64,000 nt of DNA from Telopea speciosissima (GCF_018873765.1 NC_057918.1:7820862-7884861); one strand, 5' to 3'; numbered from the stretch's first letter, positions 11,756-22,024 are shown. A program made the numbers and translations. Notes: generated by a model from the letters alone, not told the origin.

Positions 11756-12620
11756 ACAATTTCTCAAAACGTTAGCTACCTTTGCCGTCATTTACTTTTT
11801 TTTTTTTTAAATAGAAACTGTCTCACCTGATTGTGCCATGTAGATTTTTTTCTTTTTGGTAGAAAATTTTGCCATCTATAGTCTATATGCCAATTGCCAA
11901 ATTCCATAAGTAAATGAAATATTATACTGTCCTATTTATTGCCATGCACTTTCTTGGTAGTTTTTTGATTTTTTTAAATTTTATTTTAAAACTTGACTAA
12001 TCTCAATTGAGTTGAAACTTAACATATAAGCAAGAGACCTTAATTTGGGTCGACCTCTCAACAAATGTATTTTTTGGTAAAATCTCCATAAAATTCAGCC
12101 CCTGCAAGCCTACTATATGGCACAAATAGGTGGGTTGTCGTACATAGATATTCTTTGCACAGGGCCGTTTGTAAGTTTGGGCTCTTTATGCTTCAACGAC
12201 CATAATGAATTATAACATAGTAGGAAAATCATGTTTTTCAATTGGATTTGCCCTTTTTAAAATCTAGTGACTCGATCGAGTCAAACCTGATCAAGGTACA
12301 ACAACAATAACAAACTCAATCTTATCCCAACTTAATGGGATTGGCTACATGGATCCAAACAAAACACAATATGGATGGGAAATGGGATGAGAAATGACAA
12401 AATAAAAATTGGAAAATAAAAAGAAAAATAAAGGCTGAAAGATAAAAATAAGAGTAAAGATGCCTAGCCCAACAAATTAGGAGACTGAGACATGTTGTTT
12501 CACAAGTGAAAAAAAAAAGTGTTAATATTGAAGACAAAAAAAAAAGAAAAAAGAAGGGTTGCTTCAAATAGTTTAGTTGAACAGGTTTCATGTTTTATTT
12601 ACTCAACTAAGATGACCCAA
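11756..12620. other. Intergenic, no gene seen
   Basis: AT-rich sequence with homopolymer A and T runs; no supported feature. Confidence 0.5.
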
Positions 12621-12624
12621 CTGA

Positions 12625-13000
12625 GTCAAAACCTGGTTTTCCAACTATGAATTATCCATGAAAATCATACTATCTTTAAGAATTGTATTTGAAATAGGTC
12701 ACAAATCCCCCTCCCCCCCTCCCCCCCAAGTAGTCTAACTCACTCAAAACCTGATTTTCCAACTATGAATTATCTATGAAAACCGTACTATCTTTAATAA
12801 AGATTATCAAGTATTGTATTTGAGATATAGGTCAAATCCCCCGGAACCCCCCCCCCCCCCTCAAGTAATCTAACTCAGTCAAAATCTGAAAAAACCTGGT
12901 TTTCCAACTATGAATTATCTATGAAAATCATATCATCTTTATTAAAGATTATCAAGTATTGGATGTGGGATACGTCAATTCCCCCCCCCTCCCTCCCTCC
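12625..13000. repeat. Imperfect tandem triplication with poly-C tracts
   Basis: The phrase CCAACTATGAATTATC recurs at 12641, 12759 and 12904 (spacings 118 and 145), each time followed by ATGAAAAYCRTAYYATCTTT and then a run of C. The poly-C tracts differ in length and are likely to be unstable or misread. Confidence 0.75.
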
Positions 13001-13284
13001 CACCCACATATCGACTGTTTTATTACAATAATCTAACTTTATATTTTTGAAAAAAAATAACGCTAATTAACTTGCTAATGATCAACAGAGGAATAGACTG
13101 ACAAACCATGAAATGTTGGATTTCTTATTGTTTTATGTTTCTGTATGTGTATAAGTCTACCACCCCTTGTGGGATTTCAGAATTGGACTTTTAGTCAGCC
13201 TATCCTTCAAACGGTATCCATCCAACTAGCAAACTCATTGAAAAATAAAGGAATACAATTAATGAAAATTTGAAAAAGGTCCTT

Positions 13285-13520
13285 CACTGTGAAATTTGTG
13301 ACTCAATGGAATAATTTTATCATCGTATGTGCTGAATTTATATACAAGATTGGATGGGATTGCATCTCTTGAGAAGAAGAAATAGGTAATAATAAAAAAA
13401 GAAAGTGAGATTGATACAATCTCAACCAAAGGAAAGAGAAGAGATTGTAATCAACTCAAAGATGGGAATTGTGGATACGCTAGTTGGCGCAAATCGGGTC
13501 TCTCCCAAGTAAGATCACTT
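13285..13520 (-). mobile_element. Copia-type LTR copy in inverted orientation
   Basis: This is close to the reverse complement of the LTR at 14040-14285. For example GTGCTGAATTTATATACAAG here pairs with CTTGTATATAAATTCAGCAC there, and CTAGTTGGCGCAAAT with ATTTGCGCCAACTAG. By eye the arms agree at roughly nine of ten positions, with small indels. An LTR normally stands in the same orientation as its partner, so this is a rearranged structure. Confidence 0.8.
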
Positions 13521-13521
13521 A

Positions 13522-14031
13522 ATGGTCATACCTAATTGGCGTAAATCGTATCTCACTATTTTTTCGGACTCCGAGTGGACTGCCTGTTCCTCTACTTGTC
13601 GTTCCGTCACGAGGTATATTACTTTTTTTGACAGTAGTTCATTATCATGGAAATCGAAGAAGCAAAGCATGGTTTTGCGATCCTCAGCTGAAGCGGAATA
13701 CCGATCTATGGTCATTACTACTTGTGAGCTTATTTGGCTTCGAAGCCTTTTACAGGATCTTGGTGTTTCTCAAACTAATCCCATGCGCCTATACTGCTAC
13801 AACCAGACCACTTTGCATATTACTGCCATTCTCGTTTATCATGAGCAAACAAAGCATATTGAAATTGATTGCCATGTTGTACGAAAGCATCTGCAATCTG
13901 GCTGCATCTCCACCGCCCATGTCTCTTCCCAAATGCAACTCGTTGACATTTTTACCAAGCCGTTTGGTCGAGATTCATTTCATAGTCTTCTCTCCAAGTT
14001 TGGCGTTTGTGACCTTCGTGCTCCAACTTGA
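13522..14031 (+). pseudogene. Copia retrotransposon RNase H fragment
   Basis: An open frame of about 170 codons carries the Copia RNase H signatures WKSKKQ, RSSAEAEYR, CELIWLRSLLQDLG, TKHIEIDCH, VRKHLQSG and DIFTKP, ending in GVCDLRAPT and a stop. It is followed directly by the polypurine tract TTGAGGGGGAGTA and the LTR. The N-terminal part of the RNase H domain is atypical (FSDSEWTACS in place of the usual acidic DADWAGC-like stretch). Gag, protease, integrase and reverse transcriptase are missing, so only the 3' end of an element remains. The frame is still open, which suggests limited age. Confidence 0.85.
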
Positions 14032-14040
14032 GGGGGAGTA
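14029..14040 (+). other. Polypurine tract of the Copia fragment
   Basis: GAGGGGGAGTA stands between the RNase H stop and the LTR, the usual plus-strand primer site in Copia elements. It shows that the LTR to its right is the genuine 3' LTR. Confidence 0.75.
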
Positions 14041-14285
14041 TTAAGTGGTCTTACTTAATTGGGAGAGACCCAATTTGCGCCAACTAGCATATCCATAGTT
14101 CTCATCTTTGAGTTAATTACAATATGTTTTCTTTCCTTTGGTTGAGATTGTATCAATCTCACTTTCTTTTTTTTTATTTATTTATTATTTTCTCTTTCTT
14201 CTTCTCAAGGGGCAATCCCATTCAATCTTGTATATAAATTCAGCACATACGATAATAAAAATATTCCATTGAGTTACAAATTTCA
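14041..14285 (+). mobile_element. 3' LTR of the Copia fragment
   Basis: Begins TTAAGTGGTCTTACTTAATT after the polypurine tract. It contains a TATA-like TATATAAATT near 14230. It forms one arm of the inverted pair with 13285-13520. The right border near the CCTCCTCAAC text is approximate. Confidence 0.75.
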
Positions 14286-15235
14286 CATTCACCCTCCTCA
14301 ACAGAAAAAATAAAAAATAATAAAAAAAAATCAGATTAGAATTGGTTAAGACTCATTATCAGTGAGGAATCCAACATCGGCCCAAAGTTGCCCTAATCCT
14401 CCTAGATATTAGAATGAGATTGGATTTGATTTAGGTTGACTAGGTCATACATGTGATAGGATGTAAAGTTGCACCCGCTATTGTCCTTTGTTTTATTCTT
14501 AAAATCTTTTTAAAAAATAAAAGATTTTCAAAAATAAATTAAAAGTAACATATCATCGTATCATTATATTAGTATTAAAAAGAGTTATTCTCATACACAT
14601 TTTTGAATATGCATATAATATAAAATGACACTATTATTTTTATTAAAAAAATAATTTATATGCCATATCGAAAAGATAGAAAAATTAAATTACAAATTAT
14701 TAAACACCTTAACGTTTGTCAACTATTATAGAAATTCACTCCATTTTTGGGTGTTTGAGGGATGGAATAAAAAACCTGAGGTGGAACAAAGTGCTTCCCA
14801 CGTTTGGAGACTAGACTGCCTTCCCTAATACCATATTTCCCTTGGCATTAACCTCCAAACCACTTTCTCCATATAATAATTCAAAAAACAATAATTTTAT
14901 TCCACTATGGATCGGACGAAAATAAACATTTCTTTTTTTTTTTTTTATCAAAATCGTGTTTAGATGATCTTTTTGGAACAATTTTTTATTGCTACCCTGG
15001 TTCGCAGCCAAAGAAATGGAATAATATTTCACTTCCGCTTTGGGTGCACAAATAGCTTCCTAGGTTTTAGTATTTTTTAAAATTCCAGATTCCATTTTTT
15101 TTATTGCGAGCCCATATAACAGGAATATTGTTCGAACAACCTAGGTGACAGCAAAATTTCTCAATATTTTATCTTTGTAGCTGAAACTAGTGGGATTAAA
15201 TTAGTCATTTAAAATACCTTCAGTTAGTTGGAACA
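14286..15235. other. Intergenic, no gene seen
   Basis: AT-rich spacer between the Copia structure and duplication unit B; no supported feature. Confidence 0.5.
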
Positions 15236-15252
15236 TATTATCAACAATTCAC

Positions 15253-15258
15253 CACGTG
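15253..15258 (+). promoter_or_regulatory. G-box CACGTG upstream of carbonic anhydrase copy 3
   Basis: Context TTCACCACGTGATAG. The equivalent place in unit A reads TTCACCACCATGTGATAG and is not a G-box, the opposite of the situation at the second site. Confidence 0.45.
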
Positions 15259-15372
15259 ATAGATATCAGTCACTTTTTTCTTTTTTTTTTTTCAATTTTT
15301 TTTGGATAAGTAGAAATCAATAACATTGCTACCACGTTAGAAGTAGAATTGTTTAGTTTGGTTGTGGTCTCC

Positions 15373-15380
15373 TATAAATA
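15373..15380 (+). promoter_or_regulatory. TATA box of carbonic anhydrase copy 3
   Basis: TATAAATA in the same CTCCTATAAATATT context as unit A. The core promoter has therefore been retained although exon 1 has not. Confidence 0.45.
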
Positions 15381-16099
15381 TTTGGGCAATGAGGCCTCAT
15401 TGTATCCCTGGGCTGCGTTTGTAGTGTGTTTTTGTGTGGATCTGATTTTTGGTAGGTCTCTTGAAATTTGTCAATTCTATGTTAATATTTTTGCATCCTC
15501 TGCCCCCTCAAAGTTCATATCATTCTTTTAAAGAAATTGCTTGGTTATAGCTCAGCTTTTCTCTTCCTTTTCAGGGAAAAATAAGTCATTACTTAGCTCT
15601 TTAATTTTTGGGAAAAAAGTTCTCATGCAGGTGGTGTGGGGATGTTTTCTCACACCTTTTTACATTCTGATAATATGTATCTTACACTGACACTCTCTCT
15701 TTTCTCTCTAACTATGTGGGCCCTTTGTTGATAAAACAGTTTTCATAATACTATGATTGGTACATGTGGCGTGAAAGATTATCTCTCTCTCTCTTGAAGA
15801 ATGATCGATCGTTCTTTTTTATTCTTTAGTGATTTGTTGTCTGAGTGTTTTTATGTACATCTGTATTTCCTCTATGGCTATTTTTAGTGGGGATTAGGGT
15901 TTCATGTTCATAGTGTGGAATCCTTTTTTATGCATTTCCATGATTTGCTTGAGGATTTAATAATTAATATGCGGTATAATTTTGGTTGGTTAAATTAACT
16001 CATATGTCAAATGTGGATCCAAGATCATAGGTCTTCCCATCTCTCTCCCTAGCAAATGGACATATGCACATTTGTATGTGTCTGCTCTGAGTGTGAGAG

Positions 16100-16490
16100 A
16101 GAGAGAGAGAGCACTTTCTTGTCACCAAAGTGGTGAAGTGAAAAGTTGTAACCTTATATTTGATTGCCTAAGTAAAAATATCAGTTGACTTATCAAAGAG
16201 AGAGAACACTTTCTTGTCACCAAAGTGGTGAAGTGAGAAGTTGTAACCTTCTTTTTAATTGCCTAAGTAAAAATATCAGATGACTTATCAAAGAGAAAGA
16301 ACACTTTCTTATCACCAAAGTGGTGAATTGAGAAGTTGTAACCTTCTTTTTGACTGTCTAAGTAAAAAATATCAGTTGACTTATCAAAGAGAGAGAACAC
16401 TTTCTTGTCACCAAAGTAGTGAGGTTAGAAGTTGCTATCTTCTTTTTGATTGCCTAAGAAAAATGACAATTGACTTATCATTATGTCATT
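16100..16490 (+). repeat. 95-bp minisatellite, four copies
   Basis: The phrase CACTTTCTTGTCACCAAAG (one base variant) recurs at 16112, 16207, 16302 and 16398, a spacing of 95, 95 and 96 bp. Each unit also holds AGTTGTAACCTTCTTTTT (degenerate in the last) and GACTTATCAAAGAGAGAGAA. It sits between the promoter and exon 2 of carbonic anhydrase copy 3 and is absent from unit A. Open frames in it are by-products of the repeat. Confidence 0.92.
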
Positions 16491-16750
16491 TTCAAGAACT
16501 ATTGTAGTCCATGTGAAATGACATGATTCACTCTTATAAAAATAAGTGTATTATTCTAAAATGAAAAAAAAAAAAAGTTACAAATTGGTGAAAAAGGAAT
16601 TATAAACTTTTTTGGCCCTTTTAATATAACATAATTTTTTCTTTTTTTCAATGAAGGTAAATCTTATAATTTCACATATATATTCGAAAAATATATAAGA
16701 TAATGATATAATGATAAATCACTTTCAAATTAAACTTTTTCATTACCTTA

Positions 16751-19520
16751 ATGGATTTGATTTCTACATATATTGGGTTTGATTGCAGAGGTTTAGAGGA
16801 AGTTGTTGCGGCCAAAATGGACGACGCTACTAGACAAATCATGAACGGCTTCAATCACTTCAAGACTGAAAATTATAAGTATGCGATAAAACGTAAATTG
16901 GATTCCTTGGTGCTCATGCTTGTACTTATGTTGTTTAGTCCAATCAGAGAGTCAGATCCCATGGTTGAAGAGATTCTCTCTTCACCATAGGTGAATAGAA
17001 ATTGGGTCTAAGTTGTAACATGCTATCCTCAAATAGGAACTTGAGCAAAGTTGTGAAATTAGCCAAACCCTTATGTGAAAACCCATCTCTAGCTTTTTTC
17101 TTTTTTTGGTCTATTAAAGAGGAGGGGGTTGTGCCATGTTAATTCCAATACGAGGATGAAAATTCCTCCTTTCCTCTTCTGAGGTTTTGGGGTTGCCAAT
17201 GGGCCAGTGGACGGACAGCAGCCCAACTATCTTATGGGCTTAAAAATTGTGGCATAGTATATGGGCTGGGCTCCACTAATATATTGTTCATTTCTTATAA
17301 TATATATATATTTTTTTTTTATTTTTTTTATTTTTATTTTTTGAGTTTTTAATTTGTTGGTGTTTTTGCAGCAAACATCCTGAGTTGTACAAAGAACTTG
17401 CGAAGGGTCAGACCCCAAAGGTAATCCTCAAACCAAAAACTTGAGTCCTCAATGATAATAAAGTTTTTGAATTTGCAATTAACAATTAATATTGTTTAGT
17501 ATCCCTTCTAATACTGTTTTGATTACTTAAACTGATCATAACTGTTCATTCTTTTGTTTTTCCGAGCAGTTTATGGTGTTTGCATGCTGCGACTCTCGTG
17601 TGAGCCCCTCGATTATCCTTAATTTCCAACCGGGAGACGCTTTTGTGGTCCGAAACATCGCCAACTTGATCCCCTCATGTGACAAGGTTCCCTCAAAATT
17701 AATCACTCTTGCGTTCATTTCTTCTTTATAGCTTCTATTACGGGTATTTGTTTGACCTTAACGGCCTGAGCCCGTCTTGAGCTCGAATAGGGCCTGGGTT
17801 GAAATACCTTGGCCCTAACGACAGGATAGGGTTGGGAATTTCCGGCCCTGAGTCAGGATCGGTCTGGGTCAGGGTTAGGGTCAATCAGGGTCATCCCGGC
17901 TCGACCCTGAGGGTGGGTTAGGGTTGGATTTTTCTGGTCCTGCTCAACCTAATCCTGTTGCAGTCCTAGTTTCTATAGAGTAAGCATCATAAGTTGTCAA
18001 TACATGGACACCAAGAAAGGGTTGCACATTTTGTTATGTGCCTAATTTATGGGAGTTAGATTGGGCCAACTTAGTAATTGATAGAGGTTACAAGGCTTGA
18101 TTTAACGTGTTCCATTAACTCTGAAGCTTTTGGTGTATCGTTCAAGTACTTAACATTTATGTATGCATGTGTGATGTTATTTTGTTAATGCAGGTTCGAT
18201 ACTCTGGAACTGGGGCAGCCATCCAATATGCAGTTTCGACTCTCGGGGTGAGAGAATATTACATGAGTACCATCTTAATTTCTTTATTTTTCTTTTCTTA
18301 TTCCTTTATTACGAATTTTATAAACCTTAATTTGTTACCTTGATAATGTCCACATCTAAATAAAATGGAAAATAATCACAGGTGAAGAATATCCTAGTCA
18401 TTGGCCATAGCAAGTGTGGCGGAATTGAGGGCCTCATGAAACTTCCACCAGGACCCCCACCTCCTAGGTGAGTTTTTCTCTTCCAACTCTCTTTCTACTT
18501 AGTTTTCTCTCATCTCTTGATGATATTCACTACTTTGAGGGTTTTAGGAAGAAAAAAAAAAAAAAGGGTTTAATTTCGGAGTAAAAACAGCAAAAGATGC
18601 AATATTGGCTCTTAAGCTTGTAACTTTATGGAGGCTTGAACTTGATAAGAGAGTGGAGAATAATTAACATGGGTTTGGTACATCCATTACTCTATAGGGC
18701 CACAATAGGATTGGGTTGGGCTGGGCTGGGCTGGGCTGAGCCTTTTAAAACCCCAGCCCAACCTTGAGTATCCTTAGCCGGGCCCAAGGCCTAGAAAATC
18801 CAATCTTGACTGACCCGCCCTTAGGGCCGGGTCAAGTTGACTCTGATTGGCCCTGACCATAGGGAGGGGGAAGTGAGATGCATGGGCTGAGTTAGGTCGT
18901 GAGGAGGAGGAGGAGGAGGTGGAAGAAGACATGGCCAGATTGAGCTAGGCTGCGCTGGGCTTAGCCCAAGGCCTCAACCCTGGCCCGGCCCAACTCTGAC
19001 TCAAGACCAGAAATTCCCAACCCTGACACGCTCTCAGGTTCGGATTATCTCAATCCAGGCCCTGTTTAGGCTTAGGGAGGGCTCTGACAGCCATCTCTTT
19101 TCCATTAATTATATATAGTTAATAACTACCCGGTTACTATTAATTACTGCAGTAACTTGGTTGAAGAATGGGTGAAAATTGGTATACCTGCGAAAAACAA
19201 GGTGCTAGAAGAGCATGGCCATTTAGATTTTGACAAACAGTGTTATCACTGTGAAAAGGTAAATATCACAATTTCTTTCATTAACTAAAAAAGCCACTAA
19301 TTAAGTGTTCTCTTTATTATTAATTATTAGTTAATTATTTGTTCATACTTTTAACTTTGGGTGTGAACTGTGTAATGAAATGCAGGAGGCAGTGAACCGA
19401 TCATTGAAGAACTTAATGACTTATCCATTCGTGGCAGATGCGGTGAACCAAAAAACCTTAACTTTGATGGGCGGTTACTATGATTTTGTCCAGGGGACTT
19501 TCGAATTATTGAACCCATGA
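16751..19520 (+). CDS. Beta-carbonic anhydrase copy 3, exon 1 missing, possible pseudogene
   Basis: Exons 2-8 are present with GT-AG borders: 16789-16878, 17372-17420, 17570-17686, 18194-18247, 18382-18467, 19153-19258, 19386-19520. All phases agree and no internal stop occurs. Active-site motifs are intact: [10 protein letters not shown] (Cys ligand, Asp-Arg pair) and [14 protein letters not shown] (His and Cys ligands). Three oddities: no exon 1 like that of copy 2 is visible upstream; exon 2 is 57 nt (19 codons) shorter than in copy 2, in frame; the C-terminus is cut to FELLNP, losing the WGL tail. An ATG at 16751, inside what should be the end of intron 1, is in frame with exon 2 and would give a 224-aa enzyme; the next in-frame ATG (16817) gives 202 aa. 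It may be a gene with a new start, an undetected distant exon 1, or a young pseudogene. Confidence 0.75.
18690..19090. repeat. GC-rich repeat block in intron 6 of carbonic anhydrase copy 3
   Basis: Homologue of the block at 8530-8900, preceded by a short (GGGCT)n run. It confirms that copies 2 and 3 share intron insertions. Confidence 0.65.
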
Positions 19521-19548
19521 CCCCATCTCTATACGACCACCACTTGAC

Positions 19549-19590
19549 CGACGCCGACGCCGGTGCCGGTGCCGGTGCCGGTGCCGTACC
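19549..19590 (+). repeat. (GGTGCC)n hexamer repeat
   Basis: Four to five GGTGCC units follow a GACGCC pair, 30 bp after the stop of carbonic anhydrase copy 3. Copy 2 has only a single ancestral-looking AGTGCCGGTC at the same place (about 9460), so the expansion is specific to unit B. Confidence 0.85.
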
Positions 19591-20790
19591 CACCCCCCCT
19601 TACCTCTCCATCTTCTGTTTGTATGTTGTTTCTTCTGTGTGGATTGTGGAGTTTCCATCATTTCATTTTGTTTCTTATCAAGATGTAACATCACTCAACT
19701 ACAATTTGCTATCGATAGTCATATCCTATGGATGGTGTGAGATTGACTCTAATGGTTAAACATCATTGGAGAGGATATCGATTCCAAATAAAAAAAAAAA
19801 AAAAAAAAAAAAATTAAAAAAAAAAAAACCTTTCCAATTTGGAAAACCATCGGGCTTCCATCGATGGAAGGCACTAGTGAACACCAAAGTGAGGCAGTCA
19901 TCGGGTGTTGAGAGGGGGGCAGGGGAGAGGGAGGACTTTTCAACTTGCAAAGTGGGTCTGACCTAGTTCAACCTGATTTTATATAAGTATATATTAATTA
20001 TTACATATCACGTTTATACACATAAATATTCAACTAGGGCTGTAACTTTGGCCCTATGAACCTGAGCCTGCCCTAAGCCCAGACAGGGCCTTGGCTGGAT
20101 TTTCAACCCGTTGGACGGGTCTAGCCTAGCTCGACCTGATTTTATATAACTATATATTAATTATTACATATCATGTTTAAGGCTTTAAGCCTTTAGGATT
20201 AGTTTTACGGGAAATTGCCCAGATCCTAATTGATATTGATGGTGTCTCATTGTTTTTAGTGCATATAGGACACAAATGGCAAAACAAAACAACGTCAGTC
20301 CAGCCCTGACAAAATCAGGGTCAATCAGGACCAACCGGCCCAGCCCAGCCTGATAAGGGTCAATCAGGGCCGGCCTGGGCTGGGCTAGGCCTGACAGGAT
20401 TGGACCTGGGTTGAGATATCTAAGCCCGACCTCAGGGTTACGTTGGATTTGGGCTGAGCTAAGAAGACTCCTGATTGGGTTGGGATTTCAAAAGACCACC
20501 TGGCTTTGTTCTACCTCTAGTTTCAATGAGGTCCATATGTATCATATGGTGGATATGGACTTTGGAACAACCTTCCCTGGGCCCATAGGCTTTAGATTTT
20601 GGGCTTTGGGGGAGTGTACTAAGTAAAGGTTGGATCACACATTTGTTAAGTTCCTATCGATGCCTGAGTTGAGAGAGGCTATGCTTTGCTGTTGGTTTTC
20701 TTGTACTCCTGTCTCTTACCCACCACCGTCTTGTATTTTATCTGACACCTAGATACCCTTTTCTCAATTTTGGGCCTTCTGGAATCTAGC
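19591..20790. other. 3' flank of copy 3 with repeated GC-rich blocks
   Basis: Contains a long poly-A tract near 19790-19830, two copies of an ACCTGATTTTATATAA(C/G)TATATATTAATT block (about 19968 and 20135), and GGCCCTGA-rich text at 20035-20140 and 20280-20470. The flank from about 20200 matches 10615-11020. No gene seen. Confidence 0.5.
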
Positions 20791-21255
20791 CCATACACAC
20801 ACACAAAGCCATCTCTCTCCCAAAGGAGGAGTAGTGGGCCTGTTTCTTAAGGTCAAAGCCCATGTATTGGTCTTCAATTTGAGTAAAAAGGTTTCTTTGT
20901 TCAAACCTTTTCAGATGACCATGAAACATCAATTCCTATTTCATGAAGCCTTGAAGGTGCTTTTAAGCTGTCATCAAAACAATAACTGAAGATGTCCTGG
21001 TGTCTCTCCTCTTTATAGTGTATATGTAGGGTACCTAGCTAATAACTTCAGAGCTGAGAAGAGTAGAAGACTCCATACATGAATGTTCAAAAATCAAAAG
21101 CAAAACAATTTAATTATAAACAATCTAAATAGAAATTTATATATGTCACTTTAAATAGAAACACATTTACAAGACAAATGGTGCCCACTGCACACCCATC
21201 AAGTGATTGAATGCAGCTTATGTTGTACCATCATGTAGATGAAGGATTTGGGTCC

Positions 21256-21401
21256 TCTATAGCACGACACAACGTGTAGCGCACCATCCGACGGTCAGCA
21301 GCGCATGGGCACGCAGCCCAACACATAGGTTGGTTGTTGGGCTGCATATCCATACGCTGCAGATCGTCAGATGTGTGCTACACGCTGTGTCGTGCTACAA
21401 T
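21256..21401. mobile_element. Foldback (hairpin) MITE-like element
   Basis: The left arm starts TAGCACGACACAACGTGTAG and the right arm is its near reverse complement, ending CTACACGCTGTGTCGTGCTA. The arms are about 65 bp each, with a loop of roughly a dozen bases (ACATAGGTTGGTTGT). The arms match at most positions including GCAGCCCAACA/TGTTGGGCTGC near the loop. No coding capacity. Confidence 0.8.
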
Positions 21402-22024
21402 GAAGGGAAAAAAAGTCAGGCATTTATTGTTTTAAGGAGGAGGAATCTACACACCACCCACATGTATTGAGTAGAAACTTAAACCTATAATGATGCAGAA
21501 AAGAATGAAAATCGCAAAGAAACAATCACACAATCACATACAAGGATTTATGTGATTCGACAAGATTGCTTACTTCTACGGTAAGATAAGATCTACTTTA
21601 CTATCAAGGGAGAATAGGGTTACAACTCATCCTCACGCTTCTTTTGGTACACTTTACCGAAATGAACTCACTACAATTCATAGCAACATTATATAGGTAC
21701 ACTAAGATAACCTTAAAAAATTTCCTCCTCAAGCCCCTACGACGTCTTAACTGCCCTTTGGAATCAGCCCACAAACATAAGTGATGGAATACAAGATATC
21801 GTACCCCCAAACAAAGGATGTATACCAATGACAATAGCAATGTTTAAGTTTTTTGAATACATATATAAAATGACAGTATTTACCCTCATTGAAAAAAGTT
21901 GTATTGTAATAAAAGGAAAAAATAATTAAGGTTACAAATTGTTTAACACGTGAGAGATCAGAGGTGTCAATAGAAAATTAGCTTAATGGAATACATCACA
22001 AGGCAAGCTAGGGGAGAAATTATG
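21402..22024. other. Intergenic between repeats and the MYB gene
   Basis: AT-rich; the last part is presumably the MYB 3' UTR. No gene seen. Confidence 0.4.

Larger units (their letters stand above)
15236..20790 (+). repeat. Segmental tandem duplication, unit B
   Basis: Homologous to 6551-11020 and holding carbonic anhydrase copy 3. Compared with unit A it has lost the stretch with exon 1, gained a 95-bp minisatellite, a larger intron 4 and extra GC-rich repeat blocks in the 3' flank. Confidence 0.8.

Noticed and set aside
16280-16507. Open frame encoding YQRERTLS repeats
   Set aside because: It is only the 95-bp minisatellite read in one frame.
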